This document shows positions 27,188 through 36,470 of a stretch of 64,000 bases of DNA, in pieces. Under the pieces are notes generated by a model. It was not told where the DNA came from and searched no databases. It saw only the letters and a program-made list of their open reading frames with translations. Both the position numbers and the translations under genes were made by a program. Source of the DNA: Methylomarinum sp965277025 (lineage in GTDB: Bacteria > Pseudomonadota > Gammaproteobacteria > Methylococcales > Methylomonadaceae). The stretch's first letter is position 1; every line of letters starts with the position of its first letter. The stretch lies in contig OZ255706.1 in NCBI GenBank assembly GCA_965277025.1, positions 2,046,001 through 2,110,000 of the forward strand. The letters run 5' to 3'.

Positions 27188-28306
27188 ATGAATAACGGGA
27201 CATTACAAATCAACGAGCTGACCGTCATATTAACTGAGCACTTTCAATGGAACAAGGCAAGAATCGTTTGTTTTGTGGGTATGTTAATTGCTTTGATGGC
27301 AGTTAGCACGGTCAATCTGGCCCAGCTCGCCGTATTCTTTCCCAGTCGGGCAAAAATTTCCTCACGATATCGACGGATGCAACGATTTTTCAGTGACCAT
27401 TGGCTGGATTACAATGAAGTCGCTCATTTCATCATGAAACTGTTTGGTTTCACTGATCAGGATTACTATCTGACGTTAGACAGGACGAATTGGAAGTGGG
27501 GTAAAACCAATATTAATCTGCTGGTGCTTGCCGTGGTTTATCGGGGTGCCGCCATTCCTGTGTATTGGTTGCCTTTAAACAAGCGGGGCAACTCTAATAC
27601 GAAGGAACGTATAGCGCTGATGAAACGCTTTATTGCGCAGTTTGGCCGACATCACATCAAAGGTCTTTTGGCTGATCGGGAGTTTATTGGGGACGAATGG
27701 ATGGGCTGGTTGTTTGAGCAAGAGATTCCCTTTTATATCCGTATTCGCAACAACGCCTGGACAACCAATGCCCAAGGCCAGCGAATACGCGTAGAGCGTT
27801 TGTTTTATGGGCTTAAGCCGGGTAGCACACGACACCTCTCAACAGCGCGCTATTTGGGAAATTGTTCAATTTATCTCAGTGGGTTACGGCTGAGTGATGG
27901 TGAGTTATTAATCATCGTCTGTCAGCATTTGAACCCTGATGCGATTAAAATTTATGGCTTGCGTTGGGAAATCGAAACGCTTTTCGGCTGTTTAAAAGGA
28001 CGGGGATTCAAACTTGAGGAAACGCGTGTAGTCGGTTATCTTCGGATCAAAAGATTGTTAGTACTTCCCGTTATTGCTTTCTGTTGGTCACATAAAGCAG
28101 GCGAATGGAAACATGATTGCGAGTTACCAATAAAAACCAAAACACATCAGCGGCTCGCGCAAAGCCTGTTTCGATATGGATTAGATTGTATCCGCTCAAC
28201 GTTGTTTAATGTCTTATCTCAATCAAAAAGGATGATTAGAAAAGTGATTGCTCTTTTGCAACCCATACCTTTTGTCACTGGAATACATGAGACTCATTTG
28301 TCATAA
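27188..28306 (+). CDS. IS4-family transposase (IS-D copy 1)
   Basis: A 372-aa protein starting MNNGTLQINELTVILTEHF. First catalytic Asp is in LTLDRTNWKWG, second in GLLADREFIGDEW, and the YREK signature of IS4 transposases is in YGLRWEIETLFGCLK (Y-2-R-3-E-6-K). The frame can be read upstream into the nested IS-B end, but the ATG at 27188 is the natural start, preserved by the TATGA duplicate. The original IS-D promoter is now 1.1 kb away. Confidence 0.92.
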   Translation: MNNGTLQINELTVILTEHFQWNKARIVCFVGMLIALMAVSTVNLAQLAVFFPSRAKISSRYRRMQRFFSDHWLDYNEVAHFIMKLFGFTDQDYYLTLDRTNWKWGKTNINLLVLAVVYRGAAIPVYWLPLNKRGNSNTKERIALMKRFIAQFGRHHIKGLLADREFIGDEWMGWLFEQEIPFYIRIRNNAWTTNAQGQRIRVERLFYGLKPGSTRHLSTARYLGNCSIYLSGLRLSDGELLIIVCQHLNPDAIKIYGLRWEIETLFGCLKGRGFKLEETRVVGYLRIKRLLVLPVIAFCWSHKAGEWKHDCELPIKTKTHQRLAQSLFRYGLDCIRSTLFNVLSQSKRMIRKVIALLQPIPFVTGIHETHLS

Positions 28307-28411
28307 GTTAATTTTTGTCATGTACAGAGTTGTTGAATAGTAAAGTTTGAATATATTACTTGGAAAATCTAACGATCAGACTGGTTTGCAAAGAAATTAA
28401 TGCCGGTAATA

Positions 28412-28440
28412 CTTTTAAATTTAATAAGTTTGTATATAAT
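28412..28440 (+). promoter_or_regulatory. Likely promoter of the H-NS-like gene
   Basis: A perfect -10 box TATAAT at 28435-28440 lies 33 bases before the start codon. The -35 region 17 bp upstream (CTTTTA) is poor. The surrounding sequence is AT-rich, as expected for autoregulated H-NS genes. Confidence 0.5.
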
Positions 28441-28473
28441 GATAGCGGTATTTTTTAAACTTAAGAGGATAAT

Positions 28474-28791
28474 ATGACCGAGCTAATACATCTTTCTGAA
28501 TCAGAGCTGCAGGCTATGATTGAAAATGCTGAAAAAGCATTAAAACAAAAGCAGGAAAGCAAAAAGAAAGAAGTTATCGCGCAAATTAAACAATTAGCGG
28601 CATCAATAGGCGTTAATGTAACCATTCAGGATGGCGCTAAAGAGTCTTCCCGTAAAGGTATTAAAGTACCGCCTAAATATCGTAACCCGGCTAATCCAGA
28701 GCAAACCTGGACTGGACGAGGTGTCGCTCCTAAATGGATGCAGGAATTAATTGCCGCAGGGCATGATAAATCTGAATTCGAGATTCAATAA
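28474..28791 (+). CDS. H-NS family nucleoid protein
   Basis: A 105-aa protein with an N-terminal coiled-coil dimerisation region (ESELQAMIENAEKALKQKQE) and the C-terminal H-NS DNA-binding motif YRNPANPEQTWTGRGVAPKWM. It is of the BpH3/MvaT-unlike short type common in beta- and gammaproteobacteria. The AAGAGGATAAT ribosome site precedes the ATG. It survives between insertion sequences on both sides (25978-28329 and 28877-30584). Silencing of AT-rich foreign DNA is the family role. Confidence 0.88.
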   Translation: MTELIHLSESELQAMIENAEKALKQKQESKKKEVIAQIKQLAASIGVNVTIQDGAKESSRKGIKVPPKYRNPANPEQTWTGRGVAPKWMQELIAAGHDKSEFEIQ

Positions 28792-28817
28792 AGAAATCTC
28801 TGAGTAATTCTGAAATG

Positions 28818-28852
28818 GCTATGGAGCTTTGTGCAGATTGAAAAGCTCCATA
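28818..28852 (+). terminator. Hairpin after the H-NS-like gene
   Basis: A perfect 12-bp stem, CTATGGAGCTTT facing AAAGCTCCATAG, about 27 bases after the stop. There is no T-run, so it may terminate weakly or act as an mRNA-stabilising hairpin. Confidence 0.55.
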
Positions 28853-28876
28853 GTATGCTGTTGATAAACTTTTGTT

Positions 28877-30584
28877 GTAACTACTCAGCGTATTTTACCA
28901 AAAGCATCAGGTCACTGAGTAAATTCCGGTAATTTCCCCTTAAATACCAGTACCAACGCTTCAGAGGCACTGACATGATGTTTACGACAAGTGGATAGAT
29001 ATCCCCGAATACGGCAGAAGGTGATGGCACCCTGCTCACTCCTGAAACACCCCGATATTTTTTGCTGCACCTTGGTCATGCGGATATCATTCTCACCGAG
29101 ATTATTAGTAAATGGCACATCTATTTCTCTCATAAAGCGTAAGACATCATCCTGGTAATTGATCAGCCGTTCCAGTAAGTTTCTGGATTTACTGCGCTTG
29201 AGGCGCCCACGTTTGGGTTTACCGGGCAACGGGGTTGGTGACGGACATTCAATTTGTGCTTTCTCTAATAAATCTCGATATCGTCGTCGATAACAGGCCG
29301 CTTTTCTTGCTTCAAGCTTCCCCCCTGCATCATCGACGACCTGATTGATCTTTTTTAACCGGGTTTCCATTTCTTTGGCCCACTGCTGTCCATCCTGCTC
29401 CCAGGCACGGGTCAGTTCACGCAGATGATGCGCATTGCACAAGGCATGAGTGAAGGGGGACTTGTAGTAAGGCTTCCAGTGATCGTGGCATAAAATGCCA
29501 TGAAAGTCAGGCAGGATGCCAATGACATCCATCGCTTCCTTGCCCCGTTTTACATGGGGAAAATAATGTGTCCATAAATCATTAGAAGCACAATGCAACC
29601 AGTACCTGGCGCCATTGATGTTAATGCCCGTTTCATCGGCATGTACAACAGAAGCTGCCGCCAGTCTTTGCTTGCAAATCGGCTCAAAGGATGCCAGCTT
29701 CTCAAAGGCTGGTTGATTGAAATTAACCAACGAACCTTCACTGATGGGGATCTGTAATTGATCGGAAAAATAATCCTTGATGCGCTGGCAGGGCAATAAT
29801 TGGTACTGCGAAAGATACACGGCGTGCGCCTTGAGTTGGTCACCATATTGCACGGCTTTTGTTACGCCCTCGGGAAAAGGAGCAACAAACCGACGACCTT
29901 GTTCATCGATAAGCCTTTGCGCACGATATTCCGTCACAATCCGTGAAATATCAATATCAAATACCTGCCGGGTTTCAAAGCCATCTGCCGTGTAGCTTCC
30001 GGCTGGCAAGGTACGGCGATCAATCTTGATGGAGATAACGTCATCGGGATCATCGACTTTAACCAGCGTGGTGCCAATATGCCCTTTCTGTCCACCACCT
30101 GGTTTTTTTGATCCGGCCCGTGCTTTCCTTTTACGATCAGGATCACTTGATGGCGGCCTGGAACTGTTACTGCTGTTAAGTCCGAGCCGATGCATCAAGA
30201 GCGTGACCAGCAACAACAATATCTCCAGCGAAGACCGCAGCGCCGGAGATAAATCGGCTTCATCTTCAATCAGCTGCCGGGCATTGGTAATGGCAGCCTC
30301 TACATCAATGGAATCAATCTTCAATGAAACGGCCTGTGGGTTTAAGTACAGGACTATTGTCTCATGGCTTTTGAAATACGAATTTTTGCCTCTGTGTTGC
30401 CCGTCATCGTATTTTAGAAATGCACGGCAGCAGTGCTATCGGGCATTGCTTATAAGGCAACACGCCTCAACTAACGCAGGCTAATACAGTAAACCTCTTG
30501 CGCCAGGTGTTGCCGTTAGAAAATCAAAAATAACGCTAAAATCGTGTCAAGCAGTTTTTTTACTTATTTACGCTGAGTAGTTAC
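28877..30584 (-). mobile_element. IS66-family element (1708 bp, complete)
   Basis: Ends GTAACTACTCAGCGTA / TACGCTGAGTAGTTAC, flanked by the 8-bp duplicate CTTTTGTT at 28869-28876 and 30585-30592, the duplication length typical of IS66. Only one gene is present, as in the ISBst12 subgroup, without tnpA or tnpB. A 3' fragment of a second copy is at 55019-55158. Confidence 0.93.
28912..30324 (-). CDS. IS66-family transposase
   Basis: A 470-aa protein with the N-terminal leucine-rich segment LRSSLEILLLLVTLLMHRLG, the SSNSSRPPSSDP linker and zinc-finger-like region of IS66 transposases. The catalytic Asp is in VVHADETGINING, the second in GILCHDHWKPYY, and the Glu is in FTNNLGENDIRMTKVQQKISG. The frame is unbroken. 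Confidence 0.93.
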   Translation of the reverse strand: MKIDSIDVEAAITNARQLIEDEADLSPALRSSLEILLLLVTLLMHRLGLNSSNSSRPPSSDPDRKRKARAGSKKPGGGQKGHIGTTLVKVDDPDDVISIKIDRRTLPAGSYTADGFETRQVFDIDISRIVTEYRAQRLIDEQGRRFVAPFPEGVTKAVQYGDQLKAHAVYLSQYQLLPCQRIKDYFSDQLQIPISEGSLVNFNQPAFEKLASFEPICKQRLAAASVVHADETGININGARYWLHCASNDLWTHYFPHVKRGKEAMDVIGILPDFHGILCHDHWKPYYKSPFTHALCNAHHLRELTRAWEQDGQQWAKEMETRLKKINQVVDDAGGKLEARKAACYRRRYRDLLEKAQIECPSPTPLPGKPKRGRLKRSKSRNLLERLINYQDDVLRFMREIDVPFTNNLGENDIRMTKVQQKISGCFRSEQGAITFCRIRGYLSTCRKHHVSASEALVLVFKGKLPEFTQ

Positions 30585-30605
30585 CTTTTGTTTTCAACAG
30601 CTTTG
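30325..30605. other. IS66 upstream end and short gap
   Basis: Bases 30325-30584 are the non-coding upstream end of the IS66 element; its direct repeat follows and the aguB stop begins at 30606. No other gene is seen. Confidence 0.6.
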
Positions 30606-31478
30606 TCAGTCAATAAAGCGTTTCGTTAAATCTTGAAATGCATCAATCCTTCTGTCTCTGAAAAAAGGCCAGATATTTCTTACTTGCTGGCTCCTTGTTA
30701 AATCCAATTCCTGGATCAACAAAGTGTCTTGTTGATCATTGGCATGGGCAAGAATCTCACCTTGCGGGCCGACGATGAAGCTGTTTCCCCAGAACTGGAT
30801 ACCATTGATTTTATCGGGCGAGCTCTCGTAACCGATTCGATTACAGCTGATGACCGGCAGCCCGTTGGCAATCGCATGACTGCGTTGGATGGTGAGCCAG
30901 GCATCCAGTTGTCGTTGTTTTTCTTCATGGCTGTCATTTTCATCCCAGCCAATGGCGGTAGGATAGATGAGTAATTCAGCCCCTGCCAGGCTCATCAGTC
31001 GGGCAGCTTCCGGGTACCATTGATCCCAGCAGATTAAAACACCGAGTTTACCGATTGACGTTCCAATGGGTGTAAAGCCAAGATCGCCGGGTGTGAAATA
31101 AAATTTTTCATAATAGCCGGTGTCATCGGGAATATGCATTTTTCGATAACGACCAGCGATGCTTCCATCTTTATCGAACACGACGCTGGTGTTGTGATAA
31201 AGCCCAGGCGCACGTTTTTCGAACAGGGTAGAGACAATCACGATTCGATTGTCTCTGGCGACCCGGTCGAGCAGATCGGTGACAGGTCCCGGGATGGGTT
31301 CAGCCAGGTCAAATACGGCAGTGTCTTCGGTTTGACAAAAATATGGCCCGCAATGCAGTTCAGGAAGCACTAAAAGGTCGACATCTTGTTTTGCGGCCGT
31401 TTCAATCTGTTTGATGGAATAATCAAGATTGGCTTGCTTTTCCTGATTACAAGCCTGTTGAACGACGCAGACTTTCAT
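30606..31478 (-). CDS. aguB: N-carbamoylputrescine amidase
   Basis: A 290-aa nitrilase-fold enzyme hydrolysing N-carbamoylputrescine to putrescine. The catalytic triad is visible: Glu40 (VLPELH), Lys113 (YRKMHIPDD) and Cys150 (LICWDQWYPEAAR). It is coupled to aguA by a four-base overlap, completing an agmatine-to-putrescine route. The IS66 inserted about 20 bp past its stop. Confidence 0.95.
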   Translation of the reverse strand: MKVCVVQQACNQEKQANLDYSIKQIETAAKQDVDLLVLPELHCGPYFCQTEDTAVFDLAEPIPGPVTDLLDRVARDNRIVIVSTLFEKRAPGLYHNTSVVFDKDGSIAGRYRKMHIPDDTGYYEKFYFTPGDLGFTPIGTSIGKLGVLICWDQWYPEAARLMSLAGAELLIYPTAIGWDENDSHEEKQRQLDAWLTIQRSHAIANGLPVISCNRIGYESSPDKINGIQFWGNSFIVGPQGEILAHANDQQDTLLIQELDLTRSQQVRNIWPFFRDRRIDAFQDLTKRFID

Positions 31479-32494
31479 AAATTAAGCTCCAGACTGGCGG
31501 GAAAGTGCATGCTCATGCAATGCAGGCTTCCATATTGATGGACGATAGGGAGGCTGGCAACGGGAATAATATCGCGGTCGGGGAAACATTGGGATAAACG
31601 ACTCAGTGCAATTTCATCACTCGGGTCGCCATAAACCGGTACCAGTACAGCATGATTGAGAATTAAAAAATTTGCGTAATTGGCGGGTAAAGGCCGACCT
31701 TCATCATCAAATACCGGTTGAGGTAACGGTAAAGCGATTAACTGATAAGGTTTTCCCTCACGGGTAGTCAGTAATTCCAGTTGATGGCGCAGTGATTTCA
31801 GGCCTTCGAAATGAGGGTTGGCTGGATTATCACAAGCGCTATAAGCGATGGTTTCTGTGCCACAAAATCTGACCAGTGTGTCGATATGTGCATCGGTATC
31901 ATCGCCTGCGAGGCATTCTTGTTGCAACATGAATACCTTCTCACAACCCAGCTCTTTTTCTAGGATGCGGCTGATGGCGTAGCGATTGTAATCAGGGTTA
32001 CGATTGGGATTTAGCAGGCAGTTTTCTGTGGTCAGCAAAGACCCTTGTCCATCGGATTCAATACTGCCGCCTTCCAGCACAAAATCAATATGACGACAGT
32101 TCAGTCCCTGGAAAATGGGATGTTGCAATAATTGACGATTTAACTGATTGTCGTTTTGATGAGGATATTTGTTACCCCAGCCATTGAATTGAAAATCCAG
32201 CAAACAGGCTTGCTGGTCGTGTTCAACTGTCAGAAAAACCGTGTCACGTAACCAGATATCATCATACTGGGCATTGATGAAATAAATATTCTTGTTGTGC
32301 GGCAGGCTGGCTTCTATTTCCTGTTGGCTTTGTGAGTTATATAAAATAATTAGCGCCTGGTATTGACTGATCGTTTCTGCAATAAAACGATAGCTGGCTT
32401 CAACCTCGGATAAATTCTTGAAGTCTCCATCCGCTTCAGGCCAGGCGATCATGGTGGCGGATTGTGGTTCCCATTCGGCTGGATAACGGACCAT
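31475..32494 (-). CDS. aguA: Agmatine deiminase
   Basis: A 339-aa member of the guanidino-group-modifying enzymes; it turns agmatine into N-carbamoylputrescine and ammonia. Conserved: EWEPQSATMIAWPEADGDF, YDDIWLRDT, VLEGGSIESDG, GDDTDAHIDT and the nucleophilic cysteine in GSLHCMSM near the C-terminus. It starts two bases after the recN stop and overlaps aguB, so recN-aguA-aguB reads as one unit. Confidence 0.95.
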   Translation of the reverse strand: MVRYPAEWEPQSATMIAWPEADGDFKNLSEVEASYRFIAETISQYQALIILYNSQSQQEIEASLPHNKNIYFINAQYDDIWLRDTVFLTVEHDQQACLLDFQFNGWGNKYPHQNDNQLNRQLLQHPIFQGLNCRHIDFVLEGGSIESDGQGSLLTTENCLLNPNRNPDYNRYAISRILEKELGCEKVFMLQQECLAGDDTDAHIDTLVRFCGTETIAYSACDNPANPHFEGLKSLRHQLELLTTREGKPYQLIALPLPQPVFDDEGRPLPANYANFLILNHAVLVPVYGDPSDEIALSRLSQCFPDRDIIPVASLPIVHQYGSLHCMSMHFPASLELNL

Positions 32495-32496
32495 GG

Positions 32497-34167
32497 TTAT
32501 ACATCTCCGGTTTGTAGCATTTCTTCGGCATGTTTCAGCGTATTTTCAGTGATATTGACGCCACCGAGCATTCGAGCTATTTCGGCCAGCCGGTCTTTTT
32601 CTGTCAACTCTTTTACCGATGAAGAGGTGACGGTATCGCTGGTATTTTTACTGACAAAAAGATGCTGGTGAGCTTGCGCGGCAACCTGAGGAAGATGGGT
32701 AACGCATAAAACCTGACGGTTGCCTGCCAGTTCACGCATTTTTCGACCGACAATTTCCGCAATGCCTCCGCCAATTCCGGAGTCGACTTCATCAAAAATC
32801 ATGGTTGGGATAGTTTTGTCGCTACTGGTGGTGACTTGAATCGCCAAGCTGATACGGGATAATTCGCCGCCAGAAGCGACTTTCGCCAGCGGTTTAGCAG
32901 GCAAACCGGGGTTGGCGCTAATTAAAAATTCGATTTGATCGGCGCCATTCAGCTTAGGGGGCGCCGAAGCTGAATGACTTGTTTGCACGATAAATTCACC
33001 CTGCGCCATGCCCAGTTCCTGAATCATGGCGGAGATTTTTTCGGCCAGCACTTTTCCGTGCAGTTGACGACGGTCGGATAACTGAGTCGCCAATTCCTGG
33101 TATTGTTGCAGGAGTTGCTTACAAAGTGCCGTGAGCTCCTCGATGCGTTCATCACTATTGTTCAGTTTGTCGAGTTCTTCAGCGATTTTTCGGGCTTTTT
33201 CAGGAAGCTGTTCAGGTTCCACCTGGTGTTTGCGGCTCAGGTCCAGGATCAGGCTGATTTGATTGTCCAGCCAGTTGAGACGTTCAGGATCGAGTTCCTG
33301 AACTTCAAGAAAATGGCGTAATTGATGACTGGCTTCGGAAATCTGGATTTGCGCTTCTTCCAATAGCTGAGCGATTTCATTCAGTTCCGGTGCAAGGTGG
33401 GCCAATTCACTCAGTTGGTTGAATGTTTGGCTGAGTAACTGATTAACCGATTGCTCATCGTTATCATATAGCAATGCCAGCTGTTGTTGACCTTGGGATA
33501 AAATCTGACACAGATTGGCCAGTTTGCTGTGTTCTTCAGAAAGCGCTTTGAAATCGAAATGATCCAGATCCAGTTGTTGCAGCTCGTTTAGCTGGTAACG
33601 CAATAACTCTTCGCGGCCGTTTTGTTCCTGACCGGTTTGAATCAGTTGATTCAATTCCGTATTGGCTGTTTTCCATTGCTGGAAAACGCTGTTAAGCTGT
33701 TTAAGCAAGTTTGCATTGTTGGCGAAATTATCCAGCAAGCGGCGTTGTTCCTCGTTATTCAACAGCGTCAGATGAGCATGCTGACCATGGATTTCGATCA
33801 ATAATTTGCCAAGTGCTGTCAGGCTTTGCAGTGTTACCGGACGATTGTTTATCCAGGCTTTCGAACGGCCATCCTGATTAATCGTGCGGCGAATGATACA
33901 TTGGCCTTCGTCTTCCAGTTCATTTTCATGCAACCAATGCTGGGCTTGATCTGCGTCAGACAAATCAAAATCAAGAATGATTTCCGCACGTTGGCAGCCC
34001 GGGCGGATAAACCCTGAATCTGCCCGGTTTCCCAGCGCCAAACCGAGGGCGGTTAACAATATCGATTTACCGGCGCCTGTTTCCCCCGTCAGGGCAGACA
34101 TGCCCGGCTTCAGCTCAAGCTCGAGATTTTTAACGACAGCCAGATCGATAATGTGAATGGTCGAAAG
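32497..34167 (-). CDS. recN: DNA repair ATPase RecN
   Basis: An SMC-like protein of double-strand break repair. Walker A is GETGAGKSILLTALGL near residue 30; a long coiled coil fills the middle; the ABC signature is VASGGELSRISLA and Walker B is TMIFDEVDSGIGG. The frame is open to 34191, but ATG at 34167 gives the family N-terminus MLSTIHIIDLAVVKNLE (556 aa). nadK-recN is a common gene pair; here an IS4-family element (34210-35431) sits 43 bp upstream of the start and separates them. Confidence 0.95.
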   Translation of the reverse strand, partial: LSTIHIIDLAVVKNLELELKPGMSALTGETGAGKSILLTALGLALGNRADSGFIRPGCQRAEIILDFDLSDADQAQHWLHENELEDEGQCIIRRTINQDGRSKAWINNRPVTLQSLTALGKLLIEIHGQHAHLTLLNNEEQRRLLDNFANNANLLKQLNSVFQQWKTANTELNQLIQTGQEQNGREELLRYQLNELQQLDLDHFDFKALSEEHSKLANLCQILSQGQQQLALLYDNDEQSVNQLLSQTFNQLSELAHLAPELNEIAQLLEEAQIQISEASHQLRHFLEVQELDPERLNWLDNQISLILDLSRKHQVEPEQLPEKARKIAEELDKLNNSDERIEELTALCKQLLQQYQELATQLSDRRQLHGKVLAEKISAMIQELGMAQGEFIVQTSHSASAPPKLNGADQIEFLISANPGLPAKPLAKVASGGELSRISLAIQVTTSSDKTIPTMIFDEVDSGIGGGIAEIVGRKMRELAGNRQVLCVTHLPQVAAQAHQHLFVSKNTSDTVTSSSVKELTEKDRLAEIARMLGGVNITENTLKHAEEMLQTGDV

Positions 34168-34209
34168 CATGGTCAGGACGAAGTCAAACAAGCATTAAAA
34201 AAAGTTTAT

Positions 34210-35431
34210 CTCTGTACATGACAAAAATTAACTTATGACAAATGAGTCTCATGTATTCCAGTGACAAAAGGTATGGGTTGCAAAAGAGCAATCACTTTTC
34301 TAATCATCCTTTTTGATTGAGATAAGACATTAAACAACGTTGAGCGGATACAATCTAATCCATATCGAAACAGGCTTTGCGCGAGCCGCTGATGTGTTTT
34401 GGTTTTTATTGGTAACTCGCAATCATGTTTCCATTCGCCTGCTTTATGTGACCAACAGAAAGCAATAACGGGAAGTACTAACAATTTTTTGATCCGAAGA
34501 TAACCGACTACACGCGTTTCCTCAAGTTTGAATCCCCGTCCTTTTAAACAGCCGAAAAGCGTTTCGATTTCCCAACGCAAGCCATAAATTTTAATCGCAT
34601 CAGGGTTCAAATGCTGACAGACGATGATTAATAACTCACCATCACTCAGCCGTAACCCACTGAGATAAATTGAACAATTTCCCAAATAGCGCGCTGTTGA
34701 GAGGTGTCGTGTGCTACCCGGCTTAAGCCCATAAAACAAACGCTCTACGCGTATTCGCTGGCCTTGGGCATTGGTTGTCCTGGCGTTGTTGCGAATACGG
34801 ATATAAAAGGGAATCTCTTGCTCAAACAACCAGCCCATCCATTCGTCTCCAATAAACTCCCGATCAGCCAAAAGACCTTTGATGTGATGTCGGCCAAACT
34901 GCGCAATAAAGCGTTTCATCAGCGCTATACGTTCCTTCGTATTAGAGTTGCCCCGCTTGTTTAAAGGCAACCAATACACAGGAATGGCGGCACCCCGATA
35001 AACCACGGCAAGCACCAGCAGATTAATATTGGTTTTACCCCACTTCCAATTCGTCCTGTCTAACGTCAGATAGTAATCCTGATCAGTGAAACCAAACAGT
35101 TTCATGATGAAATGAGCGACTTCATTGTAATCCAGCCAATGGTCACTGAAAAATCGTTGCATCCGTCGATATCGTGAGGAAATTTTTGCCCGACTGGGAA
35201 AGAATACGGCGAGCTGGGCCAGATTGACCGTGCTAACTGCCATCAAAGCAATTAACATACCCACAAAACAAACGATTCTTGCCTTGTTCCATTGAAAGTG
35301 CTCAGTTAATATGACGGTCAGCTCGTTGATTTGTAATGTCCCGTTATTCATATTCGCTAAAACAAAATGCGGTATTTAATTACATTCCAACGAGCTACGC
35401 TAGCTTTTAATATTTTTTGTCATGTACAGAG
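34210..35431 (-). mobile_element. IS4-family element IS-D, copy 2 (1222 bp, complete)
   Basis: Same ends as the copy at 25978-28329, flanked by the 9-bp duplicate AAAGTTTAT at 34201-34209 and 35432-35440. The duplicate's last base is the first base of the nadK stop (on the plus strand), so insertion fell exactly at the end of nadK. The transposase points the same way as nadK and recN. Confidence 0.94.
34233..35351 (-). CDS. IS4-family transposase (IS-D copy 2)
   Basis: A 372-aa intact protein, nearly identical to 27188-28306 (for example NNARTTNAQ here and NNAWTTNAQ there). DRTNWKWG, LLADREF and the YREK block YGLRWEIETLFGCLK are all present. Confidence 0.93.
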   Translation of the reverse strand: MNNGTLQINELTVILTEHFQWNKARIVCFVGMLIALMAVSTVNLAQLAVFFPSRAKISSRYRRMQRFFSDHWLDYNEVAHFIMKLFGFTDQDYYLTLDRTNWKWGKTNINLLVLAVVYRGAAIPVYWLPLNKRGNSNTKERIALMKRFIAQFGRHHIKGLLADREFIGDEWMGWLFEQEIPFYIRIRNNARTTNAQGQRIRVERLFYGLKPGSTRHLSTARYLGNCSIYLSGLRLSDGELLIIVCQHLNPDAIKIYGLRWEIETLFGCLKGRGFKLEETRVVGYLRIKKLLVLPVIAFCWSHKAGEWKHDCELPIKTKTHQRLAQSLFRYGLDCIRSTLFNVLSQSKRMIRKVIALLQPIPFVTGIHETHLS

Positions 35432-35439
35432 AAAGTTTA

Positions 35440-36327
35440 TTATATATGGTAACCACTGCTCCAGTTGAGTTTATCACGTAAAACTTTAAAGAAATCATGA
35501 TCTTCAGGGTGCAGGATAATCAGTTGTTTGCTCTCTTTTGTAATCGTGATAGTGTCACTGATCAAGACATCAGGAATTTCCAGGTGATCACAGGTTACCA
35601 GCGCATGGATTTGTTTGGTCTGGCTGAAACGGATTTCAATTTCACAACTGTCATCGATAACGACCGGGCGGTTGGACAAGGTATGAGGATTCAACGGAAC
35701 CAGCACCAGAGCATTCAGGGACGGTTGAATAATCGGGCCACCGGCAGATAAAGAGTAAGCTGTTGAACCGGTTGGTGTTGCGACAATCAGGCCATCAGAC
35801 CGTTGCGTGTTGAAATAGGCGCCATTGATTGAGGTGATGATTTCAATCATGCTCGGCGTCACCCAGCGATGGATAACGACTTCATTAACCGCAGTTTGTT
35901 GGTGAATGACTTCATTGTCGCGGATGATTTTGGCGCGTAGAATGCTGCGATACTCCTTTTTATAATGATCTTGCAGAATATGATCCAGACTGCTTGCCAG
36001 TTCATCGGGTGATATATCGACCAGAAAACCGAGCCGCCCGAGGTTGACGCCAATCAGCGGAATCTGGTCTTCGACTACAGCTCTGGCGGCAGCCAAAAAA
36101 GTGCCATCACCACCGACAACGATAACAACATCACAATATTTACTCAATTTATCCAGCGGACAAGCAGTAAATTCAAAATCAGACACATATTGTTGGCAAT
36201 TGTCGGCCAGAAATAATCGATACCCTTTCTTTGACAAAAATCGACCCAGCCGGTTTAACGTACTGGTAATGGCGGGTTCGTTGGGTTTTCCGGTGATGCC
36301 GATAGTGTTGAAGTCAGGAGGCTGCAT
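35440..36327 (-). CDS. nadK: NAD kinase
   Basis: Makes NADP from NAD with ATP or polyphosphate. The GGDG motif is in VVIVVGGDGTFLAAAR, the NE/D motif in QTAVNEVVIHR, and the glycine-rich loop in TPTGSTAYSLSAGGPI. Length 295 aa is normal. Its ATG is divergent from the membrane protein at 36471, with 143 bp between. Confidence 0.95.
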   Translation of the reverse strand: MQPPDFNTIGITGKPNEPAITSTLNRLGRFLSKKGYRLFLADNCQQYVSDFEFTACPLDKLSKYCDVVIVVGGDGTFLAAARAVVEDQIPLIGVNLGRLGFLVDISPDELASSLDHILQDHYKKEYRSILRAKIIRDNEVIHQQTAVNEVVIHRWVTPSMIEIITSINGAYFNTQRSDGLIVATPTGSTAYSLSAGGPIIQPSLNALVLVPLNPHTLSNRPVVIDDSCEIEIRFSQTKQIHALVTCDHLEIPDVLISDTITITKESKQLIILHPEDHDFFKVLRDKLNWSSGYHI

Positions 36328-36470
36328 AGAGAGTTAAATGGTGGGATTATTCTGGTAATTCGATTATACAAAAAACCCTGTTGTTTCGTCGCTGTATTTC
36401 ATGAAGTTATTGGCTTGGCCACAATTGGATAAGGTATATACTCTACGCATGTCAGTTTTTAAGCAATGGG

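Larger units (their letters stand above)
25978..28329 (+). mobile_element. IS4-family element IS-D, copy 1, with nested IS-B
   Basis: The ends are CTCTGTACATGACAAAAA and TTTTTGTCATGTACAGAG. The flanking 9-bp duplicate TTGTTGAAT is at 25969-25977 and 28330-28338, typical of the IS4 family. Without the nested 1125-bp IS-B and its 5-bp duplicate the element is 1222 bp, exactly the length of copy 2 (34210-35431). Confidence 0.93.
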
